Shown one piece after another: positions 13,401-22,710 of a stretch of DNA of 64,000 bases (position 1 is its first letter; each line of letters starts with the position of its first letter). The DNA lies in the NCBI GenBank assembly GCA_963971405.1, contig OZ020489.1, positions 35,869,047 through 35,933,046 of the forward strand, written 5' to 3'. The notes under the pieces were generated by a model that was not told the DNA's origin, ran no database searches, and was given only the letters and a program-made list of their open reading frames with translations. The position numbers and the translations under genes are program-made. Source of the DNA: Psococerastis gibbosa. Its lineage: Eukaryota; Arthropoda; Insecta; Psocodea; Psocidae.

Positions 13401-16400
13401 CAGCCCCAATTGCTAAAAGAATTGAATGATACATACCAGACGCTTCCGCCTAAGTACTGTAATAGAAACTAATCTATCCTTCGTTAATTACTTGATGAAA
13501 CTTACAATAGTAGCCTACAAAAAGGAAGTTCAATCAATTAGCATTGGACTTGACTCCATCGGGTCTCATTGAGTTGTACAATAGGAAGGCAGGGCAGTTT
13601 TTATAACAGTTAATTTTATCAATGTAGTCTCTATCAACGCCATGATACTACAGGCATTGAAGAACCTATATTTAATACACATTCATTCATTCATTCATAT
13701 CGGCAGCTGAAACCACATCAGTCCACCAGTCTTCTCTTGATGATGCCTTACTTCTTTTCAGGGCTAAGGCGGGGTTTCCACCGACCTCTCATTGCAGAAT
13801 GCAAATGACATTGACGGAAATTTGAAATTTTTTTTTATAGAAATCTATTAAAATGCTTGTACTTAACATATCCCATAATATGTTTTAGTTTGTTTGTTTG
13901 TGATTTTCCTCTATGATCATTGATCAATTTTAACTATGGCATAGAGTAAAACAACAATTTCCGTCAATGTCAAGTGCATTCTGCAATGCGAGGTCGGTGG
14001 AAACCTCGCCTAAGTCTTGAATGTCTGCTACCACCTCAACATAAGTGCATTCTGCAATGAGAGGTCGGTGGAAACCCCGCCTTATCATTGGTTTTAATCG
14101 GCGCTACAGACTACAGAGGCTACCGAAGAGGTTACTCGGATACATTCATTGAATTGTTTGTATGCGAATTAATTGTTGTTGTTGTTTCTAACGCCTGCTT
14201 TCAGCATTTCTGCTTTAAGCAACCCTGTCAGCCTGGCGGGGGGAGTGAGTCTGTTTGTTAACTTGAGGCACCCAAAGGCAGACTCTATCACCTCGGGGAA
14301 AGGGGAGTTGACTAACAGGGTGGACCTCCTGATTATAGTAGATTCCGAACCACTTGGGGAACATGGTAAAGTCACACGATTAGATCGGAGGGGACCAGGA
14401 CTCGACTTATATTGCCTAAGCGCGTTATCATGTCCCACCAGGTTCCCCTGCCAAAGCTGTGCACACTACCAAGTATGCCGCAGTTTGAAACATGCTCTGC
14501 TCTAATGGAATCAACATGGTAAGGTCGTTGGCGTATGCGAATTAATTGAATAATCTTTTTTTTAAAAAAAAAGAAAAGCTGGGGGTTCACAAAGAAAAGG
14601 GAATTTGTAAGTGCTCATCTAGGATTCCTGACTGACTTGGCTACAATCTACATATACAATAGTATAAAACCGACTAAAATAATTAATAGGGTGTAGAATG
14701 TTTCTCTGATGAAACCTACTTACCATATTAGTACTTCATTAGGGTAGTAGTACCTTATGTCGGCAACAGCATAATTGCAAATTTATCGTCTTCTACGTAT
14801 CCGGTCATGAACACAAAACTAAAGACAATGTCAGAAATAATTGCCGAATATCCTTGATGGTACGCACAAAAACAAAGGAAAAGGTTTCCGAAGGTTATAT
14901 TCGGAATTGGGACGGTCCTACCCACCTTATAATCAATCAATCTTCATCCAATAGTCAATAGTCAAAGGATATAACACGTAGCTCCAACTTGAATGTTGAA
15001 GAATAATATCCTAATTCAACGCAAGAAAGCATTGGAGTAGGTACCTACAGTTTATTATTATCACCAATTTCTGCCCTTGAAATGCGTTCTATATAAGTAT
15101 AGGCATGCCTACTGCGGCAATAATGCACCATAAAGCCTAGACCTCTCATTTTATAATTGCCTAAGTATCAGGAAGAAGACAGGTCGTCAAAATTACAAAG
15201 GCAGTGCTTTTAGACGCTATAAAAGTTGACTTTTAAAAAGCACACGGAAGCGTGATAGAATATGCATTAAGATATTTTTATAGATTCGTGGTCTGGCATT
15301 TAGGCGCCCATTCCACCGACCGGCTAGAGCTATTTACAAAAACGGTGACGTGGTAGCAGACAATTCAAGACTTAGGTGGCATTTCCACCGACCTCGCATT
15401 GCAGAATGCAAATGACATTGACGGAAATTAGAATTTTTCTTTTTATAGAAATCTATTAAAATGTTTGTACTTAACATATCCCATGACGTCATTTTTTAAT
15501 TTTAGTTTGTTTGTTTGTGATTTTACTGTATGATCATTGATCAATTTTAACTATGGCATAGAGGAAAATAAATATTTCCGTCAATTCTGCAATGCGAGGT
15601 CGGTGGAAACGCCACCTAAGTCTTGAATGTCTGCTACCACGTCACCGTTTTTGTAAATAGCCCTAGCCGGTCGGTGGAATGGGTGCCTTAGGATGAAAAC
15701 TCGTTCCCACACTTGGTTAAGTTGAGCTAACACCTGTTACAATTGGTAAGTAGTCTGAGCTGGTCTATTGGCAATTGTGGTTGATGTCGGTTGACATCAA
15801 GGACAGCATGAAATTTCCACTAAATATACTCTAAAATGAGCACGTGAGTAGTTTCCCAGGAAATGGGGAGTATATGTTCCGGCTCAACAGGTTTTTGCTC
15901 TGATCCTAGGTGAGCTTGCTCATTTCCTTATACACCACTATGACCTGCAGCCTGATTGAGGCGATTATAATACCGGGGTTAAATAAATACCCTAGGATTA
16001 TAACTGTAAACAAACAAATTTTGAATAGCACTTTCCATTATAAAATTATCTTGTTTACATTTTTATTACCAGGGGATTAAATAAATACCGGTATTATAAT
16101 CGATCAGGCTGCAGGAACCCAAATTAATTCGCCATTGTTGTATCTAGCTATTAGGTGAGTGAGGTTCGCATGAAAAGGGTAACCTGAAAAAGGTTGAATT
16201 TCTGCTAGATCCTTGCCCTTCATTAAGGAAAAAGAACCTAAAGGAACAAAATAGGATGAATACTAAGCAGCAGCCTGATCGAGGCGATTATAATACCGGG
16301 GTTAAATAAATACCCTAGGATTATAACTGTAAACAAACAAATTTTGAATAGCACTTTCCGTTATAAAATTATCTTGTTTACATTTTTATTACCAGGGGAT

Positions 16401-19400
16401 TAAATAAATACCGGTATTATAATCGCCTCAATCAGGCTGCTGGGCCACAACAAGCACAATGTTTAAGAGCGTAGGCCTGGACATGTAGAGTAGTGGTACA
16501 GACTCCGACTATCACCCGAAAGGTTGTTGGTTTGAGTCCCACACTGGCTACATTTTCTGGCCATGTTTCGAAGGGCATGTAAAGCAGGTGGTCCCGGGCT
16601 TTCCTAGTTGAGTGTAAGAGAGCCCCAACTCCGCTAGGTTGGCTTAGTAATAGAACAAAAAAAGTCAATATATATATTTTATATATGTACGTACGTAAAA
16701 CGTACCCCAAAAATTAGAAAAAAAGCGCAATAAATAAAGAACCGGTCCGAGTTCACTCGAACATGCTTTCCAATTTATCAAAATTATTAGATAGAGAAAA
16801 TTAGTAATTTTATGGCAAATATTTTTCCTATGGTTAAATTTCCGATATCTCGAGGGGGGGGGGGGGCGGTTGTCCACCTGACGTCACTGGAAGTGAGGTA
16901 AATTCTCGATAGGTCAAACAAACACATTAATTGCCACACAGCAATAATGGCAGGGCATGCAATGCATTTGAGCGCGAATTTTCTATCATTTTTTTCAAAA
17001 AATAATTTTTTGGGCAAAACCAAATATTTTTTTGGGAAAGCAACCTATCCGGTTTCGTTACTCAATTTAACACCTAAAACATGCTTGAAGGTAGAAATCA
17101 TCGATAGAAGGTTTCGCATTTTTTAGTCATTTTTTCATTAAAATTTAGTTATTTTTATTTTTTTTACCCCCAGAAGCAAACTATCAAGGGGCAAGCGACC
17201 CCCCGCATTTTGTCAACATTAATAACGACTACAATCTACGAGAATTTAAAAGAAATCGTTGGAGCCGTTTTTGAGAAATAATTTTTTTAGACGTTTTTTT
17301 GGAGTTTTTTGAAAATAAAACCCCCCCAAATTGAGTTAGCCCAAAAAAAAAAATGGTCCCGAGGTATGATTTTTGTGAACCTACATGCCAAATTTCACTC
17401 AAATCCACCGAGTAGTTTTCCCGGAAATCGACGAACAGACAGACCGACCGACAGACCGACAGACCGACCGACAGACAGACATTTTGTAAAAACCACTTTT
17501 TTGGGTTCCTGGGACCTCAAAACGTGAAAATCCGTTGAAATCTCGGAATCGAAAATTTCGACCATCACAAAGCTTTCCTTATACTACGTATAAATTGGAA
17601 AGCAATAACATGTTCAAAACCTTACTTTATTGATACGATTGTCAGACCTTCCCTTCATGGCAGTGATCATTAACTCAACTCTTCTTATTTTCTTAATTCC
17701 GTCTATCATCTATTCAGGGTCAGGTCCTCTTGCCCCAGATTCCAGCACCTTGAGTAAACATAATGCCGGCTGAGAGGCAAGTGAATGCAATAGAGGACAT
17801 TGCGAATATTTTAAATTGATTTACGCGTAAGGTGCCCATTCCATTGACCGGCTAGGGCTATTTCCAAAAACAGTGACGTGGTAGCAGACATTCAAGACTT
17901 AGGTGGCGTTTCCACCGACCTCGCATTGCAGAATTGACGGAAATGTTTATTTTCCTCTATGCCATAGTTAAAATTGATCAATGATCATACAGTGAAATCA
18001 CAAACAAACAAACTAAAATTAAAAAATGGCGTCATGGGATATGTTAAGTACAAACATTTAAATAGATTTCTATAAAAAGAAAAATTCTAATTTCCGTCAA
18101 TGTCATTTGCATTCTGCAATGCGAGATCGGTGGAAACGCAATCTAAGTCTTGAATGTCTGCTACCACGTCACTGTTTTTGGAAATAGCCCTAGCCGGTCA
18201 ATGGAATGGGCGCCTAAGTACATGCCGAGCCATCGGAAACACAGTTGTTGGAGTCTGACTTGCAGCAACTTGTCAAAGTGAACAATCTGAACACGTTTCA
18301 CCCTGTTGCTGCTATGGCGGGTATTCCACATATGTCAATCGTCAATGAAAAATTGAAAAATGACGTAACAATGACGTAAATTGACGTGGTAGCAGAATTT
18401 TTAGTATGTCTTTAATGTCTGCTAAAACGTCATTTTTCAATTTTTCATTTTTCATTTTTCATTGACGATTGACGTATGTGGAATACCCGCCTATGATCGA
18501 TGGTCTCAATAATTGTGTACATGATAGAGACTATGGCCTTGCCCAGGGGGGGGGGGTGGTCCAAGGGGTCCGACCCCCCCCCCCCCGAAATAATTTTTTT
18601 TAATGGAAACCTGTATTGCTTGAAGAATTCATAATTCATCCATTAATTCATTAATAAATGACCTAAAAAAAAATTTGACCCCCCCCCCCCGAAATCAAAA
18701 CCTGGGAACGGCCTTGAGAGAGACTACTAGAAAACTTGTCAGAATATGTAAAAGTCTGATAGTGGCTTGTAAGTTTGTAGGACATTTACTGGTTACTACA
18801 GGGGAGTACTTAATTAGTAACCATGAGATTATTATAGAAACTATAGATGTTTGGCGCCGTTCACCTGACACATCCTGCATGATATTGATTTTTTTTTAAA
18901 GGTTAAATCGCATACAAACAATTTAATGAATGTGAGGAGCTTCGTTACAAACGTGGCCAACTCCATTTTTTTACAAAATGGGGTTTTGATCCGACCTTGC
19001 AGAAAATTTTAATGTCCACCTGCACGTTGTAAAATAAAGTGGCAAAAGCAGCCAGATTGCGCACAGAAGTCTAGGGTTAGCTATAAACTTAATGCAATTT
19101 TCAACAGAAAATCCACACTCCTGAAAAATTCTACAACTTGGAGTTGGCCATGTTTGTAAACAGCCTCCTCATGTATCCGATTAACCTCTTCTATTCTTCA
19201 ATCGCCTCACTAAGTCACCTCATAGGTACTTGTGTCGAGTCACGACACGTCTCCGACCGCTAGATAGATGTGTAGATACTCGCACAAGTACAAGCACGCT
19301 ACCACCTTGCCATCGAAGTCGCTTCGGTAAATATATATGTTGGGGGGGGGGGGGGGGGTTGAACGGGCGGGAAACACGCCCTAAAAGTTTGTCACCGTTC

Positions 19401-20431
19401 GCCTCAAACACCATGCATAGTTTGTAAAAAATAAAGGAAAGCAGGTGATAAATATTTGTATTAATTTGTAATAATGACTTTAATAATTTATAGTACCTAC
19501 ATTAAAATACTAGTCTTGCCTGGGGTTTTAGGGAGATTCATCTACCTATTGAGATGGCAACCAATGTTCGACTTTTGGAAAACTTCTTCACAACTTTTCA
19601 TTTCATGACCCCCTGAGCCTAAAACCACCCCCCGTTCAAAATGTCACATATATATATATATATATATACTGTATATGTATATGTATGCATACAGTAATTA
19701 TGTATATCGATTTTTGGAAACACTCTAACTTCCGTAAATATTATCCGATTTTGTAGAACTTGGCACAAAAATTGATCATACAAATGCCTTGATCGAGTTC
19801 GTTAACCAGCTAGATTCACTATTTATATAGTAATAAGATGGCGGCCGATTGAAACCTTATATAATTCATATCTCAGTCAATATTGGTTGCAGAGGAATGA
19901 ATTAAAATCTGACTGAAAGCCCGTATTATTATCTGCGATAATGGTAATCTACACTTTTTACGACAAATTAACGCTTTCACGATGACGTCCAGTCAAAGTA
20001 AAAATAATTTAATAAGTAAAAGTTCATAGTCGTCATTGTTTGGATAACAAGAGTGTTTTGTGTGTTGATGTTGTGGTCGGGAAAATAATGAAGTATTTTT
20101 TATTTTGTATTACACATAGCGTAGAGGAAAAGCAGGGTCTGCGGAATCTCCCTACACCTGATCGGCCAGAGCCGAAAGGGATTTTTAATTCTGAATATTC
20201 TTATTTTATGTGGGAGATATTAGTTTTTAGATTTCATTTTTGGCCAATATTGTTGTTGATTTTTATAGTCATTACCTATTCGTTTTTGTCTGTAGATAAA
20301 CTTACCGTTTTCTTATAAATGTCATTTGTTCTTCTAGCTCTATTTGCATTCTTCGTCGCGTAGACCAAACCATCAGCGGATATGAATGGCAGGATATGAA
20401 TGAGGCAGAGTGTAAAAAGTTGTGATTTCAT
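4485..20431 (-). CDS. Lipase A: complete acid lipase (LIPA / lipase-3 type), 8 exons, 410 aa
   Basis: Exons in gene order: 20431-20306, 11562-11355, 9994-9880, 9145-8893, 8781-8632, 7659-7575, 6600-6461, 4640-4485. All junctions are GT/AG and phases fit, giving 1233 nt (410 aa plus TAA), close to the ~400 aa usual for the family. Residues 1-19 (MKSQLFTLCLIHILPFISA) look like a signal peptide. The N-terminal lipase motif is GYKVETHLVTTTDGY, then FVQHG. The nucleophile elbow is GHSRGG with Ser near 181, the acid Asp lies in PADDMAD (353/354) and the His in FNHIDVVWG (near 384), so the triad is complete. Expected role: hydrolysis of triglyceride or cholesteryl esters after secretion or in lysosomes. 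Intron 1 (8.7 kb) is full of MITEs, SINEs and LINE relics. Divergent neighbour of lipase B. Confidence 0.9.
4865..5835 (-). mobile_element. LINE fragment: C-terminal part of a Jockey/CR1-like reverse transcriptase
   Basis: The minus strand reads LKPNPTKTQTCAFHL, then YLGVTLDRSLTYKDH, then GSTWGARPTTLRTSALGLCI and SAAEYAAPVW, the conserved thumb and post-RT region of insect LINE ORF2 proteins. A long open stretch follows (5534-4899) with CECGQLQDDDHLLVCP near its end. One in-frame stop precedes YLGVT. It is 5'-truncated near 5835 and ends in a short (ACTT)n tract. It lies in intron 7 of lipase A. Confidence 0.8.
5900..6160 (+). repeat. Dispersed repeat S, copy 1
   Basis: ATGACTGTACTAGGAAATTG followed by a GTGGTTTCC...CTTCTGCAT...TATGCCGTTG block recurs at 42330-42540 with clear divergence. 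No ORF. Class unknown. Confidence 0.55.
6206..6354. mobile_element. Palindromic MITE F1, copy 2
   Basis: Near-perfect palindrome with ends GGCGGTTATTCCACCGACGT and a TAT target duplication (6203-6205, 6355-6357). Both arms carry the shared 17-mer (TGACGTGGTAGCAGACA at 6250; its reverse complement at 6285). Intron 7 of lipase A. Confidence 0.9.
7230..7312 (-). mobile_element. LINE 3'-end relic
   Basis: On the minus strand: TAGCCCTTCGGGGCTAAAGC followed by AATATAAACACG and an (ATTTC)n tail. This looks like the 3' UTR and tail of an insect LINE. Very short; no coding part remains. Confidence 0.45.
7723..8269. mobile_element. Palindromic MITE with a 5S SINE inserted in its centre
   Basis: Arms 7723-7827 and 8182-8269 are inverted copies (GGCGTG..GTATTCCACTGG, TCAATATTCCGTCATTTGTG). 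The GGCG..ATTCCAC ends place it in the same superfamily as F1/F2, but it lacks the 17-mer. The outer flanks (TAA / TTT) do not match as a duplication. The SINE at 7828-8181 splits it. Confidence 0.8.
7828..8181 (-). mobile_element. 5S-rRNA-derived SINE, copy b
   Basis: On the minus strand it starts GCCAACGGCCTTACCATGTT, continues GAATCCAT (very close to the first ~28 nt of 5S rRNA) and ends in a (CAA)n-type tail. A perfect 12-bp duplication CTTATCTACATA (7816-7827, 8182-8193) marks target-primed insertion into the surrounding MITE. Confidence 0.85.
9300..9610 (-). mobile_element. LINE C-terminal relic (family W), copy 1
   Basis: The minus strand encodes KYRFLNVIIQGKVEGQRTSG then RRRTSWLKNLRQWFG and FRAAVS, the basic C-terminal region of RTE/Jockey-like ORF2 proteins. 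Related relics lie at 30230-30560 and 42250-42325. It is in intron 3 of lipase A, beside exon 4. Confidence 0.7.
10070..10350. repeat. Dispersed repeat T, copy 1
   Basis: Shares GTGCGTTCAGAAATTAA, AATTTCTCAGTGTCTCACGC and surrounding order with 32120-32420. It starts near TAAGGCCCGGTACACGCGGA, which looks like a DNA-transposon end, but I could not find a matching inverted end. Confidence 0.6.
10393..10776. mobile_element. Nested palindromic MITE F2, copy 1
   Basis: Outer ends GGCG..GTTTCCACCGACCGGC with a GAA target duplication (10390-10392, 10777-10779). About 85 bp inward each arm meets a second, inner pair of ends of the same type (TTTCCACCGACTTTGCATTG / CAATGCGAGGTCGGTGGAAA). The shared 17-mer lies between outer and inner ends on both sides (10436 with one mismatch; 10717). 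The core carries TATGATCATTGATCAATTT-type sequence common to all F2 copies. Confidence 0.85.
11078..11338 (-). repeat. Dispersed repeat R, copy 2
   Basis: ACTCGTATCTGTACTTGGTT, then GGTTGACATCGAGGACGTAG, then AATACAAATAATATCCGAAA: the reverse of the module at 600-850. It ends 16 bp from exon 2 of lipase A, so it contributes the intron sequence just past that donor. Confidence 0.6.
12540..12910 (+). mobile_element. LINE C-terminal relic (RTE-like)
   Basis: Scattered frames read MLRITWQAHVTNEEAKLKLW, RWIGHLLRRENFVSCIIEGT, VEGVNRPGRP and YLQQVMEDVGANTYVKRKRA, the usual end of RTE/CR1-type ORF2 proteins. Frameshifts and stops break it. Intron 1 of lipase A. Confidence 0.65.
13195..13330 (+). mobile_element. 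LINE 3' UTR relic with terminal hairpin and (AAAG)n tail
   Basis: CCCAAATAAGCGCTAGCTTG precedes a perfect 10-bp stem-loop (CCTTGTCCAG..CTGGACAAGG, 13281-13306), followed directly by (AAAG)n. A 3' hairpin next to a simple-repeat tail is typical of the 3' end recognised by some LINE reverse transcriptases. Confidence 0.5.
13767..14081. mobile_element. Palindromic MITE F2, rearranged copy 2
   Basis: The left end (GGCGGGGTTTCCACCGACCT) is of the inner type. The right side shows two successive ends, one near 14008 and one at 14081, separated by the 17-mer region (14022, one mismatch). Flanks are TAA / TTA. It is an inner element plus one extra outer arm. Confidence 0.75.
14100..14175 (+). mobile_element. 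SINE-2 relic, split by a 5S SINE
   Basis: Matches the 3' body shared by SINE-2 copies (CGGATACATTCATTGAATTG then TTTGTATGCGA). The rest continues at 14533 after the inserted element. Confidence 0.6.
14176..14532 (-). mobile_element. 5S-rRNA-derived SINE, copy c
   Basis: On the minus strand it opens exactly with GCCAACGACCTTACCATGTT, the first nucleotides of 5S rRNA, and ends in (CAA)n. The perfect 16-bp duplication GTATGCGAATTAATTG (14160-14175, 14533-14548) fixes both ends. Length 357 bp. The body contains GTTCGGAATCTACTATAATC and GGTTGCTTAAAGCAG, shared with copies a and b. Intron 1 of lipase A. Confidence 0.9.
15303..15687. mobile_element. Nested palindromic MITE F2, copy 3
   Basis: Ends GGCGCCCATTCCACCGACCG / inverse with TTA target duplication (15300-15302, 15688-15690). 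Inner ends GGTGGCATTTCCACCGACCT. The 17-mer is on both arms (15346, 15628). Confidence 0.9.
15947..16112. mobile_element. Palindromic MITE P, copy 1
   Basis: Inverted ends GCAGCCTGATTGAGGCGATT; the core has TTATAATACCGGGGTTAAAT and AAACAAACAAATTTTGAATA. About 166 bp. Copies 2 and 3 lie at 16270-16440 and 35812-35982. No target duplication was found. Confidence 0.85.
16270..16440. mobile_element. Palindromic MITE P, copy 2
   Basis: Almost identical to copy 1, only 157 bp away and in the same orientation; the right end is ATCAGGCTGC. The close pair could be two insertions or a local duplication. Confidence 0.85.
16478..16664 (+). mobile_element. tRNA-derived SINE-1, copy 1
   Basis: The head GGACATGTAGAGTAGTGGTA resembles a Pol III A box, and GGTTGTTGGTTTGAGTCCCA fits a B box at the usual spacing of 30-40 bp. 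The body CATGTAAAGCAGGTGGTCCC and CTAGGTTGGCTTAGTAATAG is shared with reverse copies at 31822, 39585 and 54375. An A-rich end follows. Confidence 0.8.
16739..17606 (-). repeat. 0.85-kb GACA/poly-G repeat (family U), copy 2
   Basis: Reverse orientation: starts GAACCGGTCCGAGTTCACTC, has the poly-G run at ~16853-16866 and the (GACC/GACA)n tract at ~17433-17480, and ends ACGTATAAATTGGAAAGC. Full length. Confidence 0.8.
17831..18214. mobile_element. Nested palindromic MITE F2, copy 4
   Basis: Ends GGTGCCCATTCCATTGACCG with TAA target duplication (17828-17830, 18215-18217), inner ends GGTGGCGTTTCCACCGACCT, and the 17-mer on both arms (17874, 18155). Its core is inverted relative to copy 3. Confidence 0.9.
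18316..18491. mobile_element. Palindromic MITE F1, copy 3
   Basis: Ends GGCGGGTATTCCACATATGT with TAT target duplication (18313-18315, 18492-18494). The 17-mer is present in degenerate form on both arms (18382, 18416). It lies about 100 bp from F2 copy 4. Confidence 0.85.
18530..18720. repeat. G-run / C-run element remnant
   Basis: Poly-G near 18545 and poly-C runs near 18585 and 18678 flank short AT-rich sequence. CCAGGG-like and CCTGGGAACGG-like outer sequence suggests a small hAT-type MITE, but no clean target duplication was found. Confidence 0.35.
18901..19320 (-). mobile_element. SINE-2 copy split by a 237-bp MITE
   Basis: Read on the minus strand from 19320: CTTCGATGGCAAGGTGGTAG (A-box-like), then CGGAGACGTGTCGTGACTCG and the body with GATACAT..TGTTTGTATGCGAT. 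The MITE at 18934-19170 interrupts the body. Confidence 0.7.
18934..19170 (+). mobile_element. GAGGAG-ended MITE (family G), copy 1
   Basis: Starts GAGGAGCTTCGTTACAAACG, ends with the inverse of GAGGAGGCTGTTTACAAACA; 237 bp. It is flanked by ATGT on both sides (18930-18933, 19171-19174), and joining the flanks restores the SINE-2 sequence. A 4-bp duplication does not fit hAT (8 bp) or PIF/Harbinger (3 bp). Confidence 0.8.
19430..20305. other. Intron 1 of lipase A near exon 1: no gene; AT microsatellite
   Basis: Holds an (AT)n tract at about 19648-19680 grading into TATG repeats, and AT-rich unique-looking sequence. No exon, repeat family or RNA was recognised apart from the donor GTAAGT at 20305-20300. 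Confidence 0.5.
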
Positions 20432-21785
20432 AATTTGTTCAATAAACAATAACTTAGTTTATACACTACGAGCTACTGACTACTTTGATAGGCTATATCA
20501 CTGTGCGAGGAAGTTAGCATTTAGATGATGGCACTATACGTTAAGTCACTAAATACTCTGCTATACGTTCCTTATAATAGTACATCTTACATCATAATAG
20601 TTTTACCTAGTGATAAAGCGGGATTACTCAGTGAAAATAGAAAGTTAGACAATATGAAAAGTAAATAAACTAATTTTCTATAGTATCCATTGTTTAATTT
20701 TCCTTTTTATTTATTATTTACATTTTACCTTTCCCATGAAATTAGGCTATTTCTTCAATAGCATAAAGACTTTATACAGGTACATATTTGTATTTACTAT
20801 GTATATATATGTATAAATAATCAAAGAATTTAATTTTTAAATTAAATTACTAAATTTTCTTAATTATGATTAAGCGCGAATGTTCGTCAAGGTTTGTCCT
20901 ATGATTTATATTTTTTTTCTCCACATTATTCCAGTCCAATGGGACAAATGAAAAATTAAAAGTAGGATCAAGTGTTTTAGATAGCAGCACAGCGCGTAAA
21001 GGACTAACGGCAGGTTATTCTATTTAAAATTAAGACCCAATTCAATGAAATACATTAAGCTACCAAAAAGGTTTCTTAGAATTGCGAGTTAACTTTATCC
21101 GACATATCCCTTAACTAACAGATAGGAAACTATATAAAAGCTATTAGGTAACAGACCGTCTAAGTGCCAACTTCCTCCTGGATCGTTTCGTTATAAGTTA
21201 TCACTACGGAGCACAATTGAAAATACATCAACACCACGCACAATTACCCATTAAAGTACCGATTCCGAGCAGTCAATCTACATAACATACAGCATAATTG
21301 AAGCCAAAAGTTCATGTTAACTCACTTTTTATGAGCTTTCAACTGACTGTAGCCTTAACTTCAATAATAAACTTCCCAATACCCCCACCTTGTCTGAAAG
21401 TTCTAGGTTTTTGTACTTGAACTAATTGTAATTTAAGTGAGAACTGTAGGGGCTTGAGGTTTACTATGTTTTTGTAACATCTCGTTTTTTTACTGACTCC
21501 AAAAATATGTTTATGTAAGAAATAAAAAATATGTCTGTAGGCCAAATTTATTACAAATCTCAAGACACTAAATTATTGTAAGGTCATTCAAATATAATGA
21601 TGTTAAAGCGTTCTTGTTACGAAAGTACATCTAAGTGGCCGCGCTTCAACTTCACGGCCGAGAAAGGCGGTGATGAACGGTTTGGATTTGATTTCTTGTT
21701 TACGCCGTTTTTTGATGGTCAATATCAGGGGCAATCAGGTTATTGATTTCCAATTTATATGTATTTATATTTAATTTATTTATAT
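20432..21785. other. Upstream region of lipase A, toward the divergent lipase B
   Basis: Must hold the promoter of lipase A. The minus strand shows a TCAGTA initiator-like hexamer at 20479-20474 and GATATAGC about 20 bp before it, closer than a normal TATA spacing. On the plus strand CTATATAAAAGC at 21131 is a good TATA word, but no exon follows that I can support. The rest is AT-rich without recognisable features. Confidence 0.3.
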
Positions 21786-22087
21786 TCAATTTATACGTAG
21801 TATAAGGAAAGCTTTGTGATGGTCGAAATCTTCGATTCCGATATTTCAACGGATTTACACGTTTTGAGGTCCCAGGAACCCAAAAAAGTGGTTTTTACGA
21901 AATGTCTGTCTGTCGCTCTGTCGCTCTGTCTGTCGCTCTGTCTGTCTGTTCGTCGATTTCCGGGCAAACTACTCGGTCGATTTTGACGAAATTCGACATG
22001 TAGGTTCACAAAAATCATACCTCGAGACCATTTTTTTATATTTTGGGCTAACTCAATTTGGGGGGGAGTAAACTCGGACCGGTTCTC
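21786..22087 (+). repeat. 0.85-kb GACA/poly-G repeat (family U), copy 3, internally deleted
   Basis: Left part intact (ATACGTAGTATAAGGAAAGC, GTCTGTCGCTCT tract, CTCGGTCGATTTTGACGAAA). It jumps from the G run directly to AGTAAACTCGGACCGGTTCT, the right end of the family, so about 550 bp of interior is missing. Confidence 0.75.
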
Positions 22088-22464
22088 TGTTGAATGCTTT
22101 ATTACATAATATAGGCTACCGTACGATATATCGTAAATACCAGGCCCGTACCCAGGATTTTATTTGGGGGGTGTGGTAAGAACGAAACTTTTTTCTGGCT
22201 CACCGAGGAAATGAGGGCGCAAATAAGGCGCCGGGCAAAAGATAAGATTGTGCCACTCCCCCAATGTTCACTTTAAATTAAGAACTGTAAGCGCTCCCGA
22301 AAAGAGGAAACAATTTGCAGGTTCAGGTACCAAAATTATGTTTGTAGGCATTTCACATGCATATTCATAGCCCCTGGGAAGTACGCCCCGCGCGCCTTTT
22401 TTTTTAAATTTGCTGACTGTATTTATCTTCTTCTTCAACTTCTTCTTCCCTCTTAATAATACCC

Positions 22465-22710
22465 TGAAAGATTTTCTATGAACCTAGGCCAAATGCCCAT
22501 TGGTCCCTTGTCCAATACCAACCACCCTATGGAATTCGGACATTATTTATATTGTTTTTGTACGAATTTTTGGCCATTGGGAAACTGGCATACGTCCTCG
22601 ATGTCAACCTACACTGGCTATCAAGCTGATATCAGCTTACCATTGACGCACTGTAACAGGTGGAAACATGACTTAACCAAGTACAGACACGAGTCCTTCT
22701 TCCCTCTTAG
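22465..22710 (+). repeat. Dispersed repeat R, copy 3
   Basis: GACATTATTTATATTGTTTT, then GTCCTCGATGTCAACCTACA, then ACATGACTTAACCAAGTACA match copies at 600 and 11078. No class recognised. Confidence 0.55.

Noticed and set aside
16270-16440. Short LTRs or a retrovirus-like solo LTR
   Set aside because: The ends are inverted, not TG..CA direct repeats, and near-identical copies are palindromic MITEs. I found no gag, protease, integrase or envelope signature anywhere in the window.
21131-21142. CTATATAAAAGC as a plus-strand core promoter for lipase B
   Set aside because: It is a good TATA word, but it is 5.6 kb from the first coding exon and no 5' UTR exon can be shown between them.
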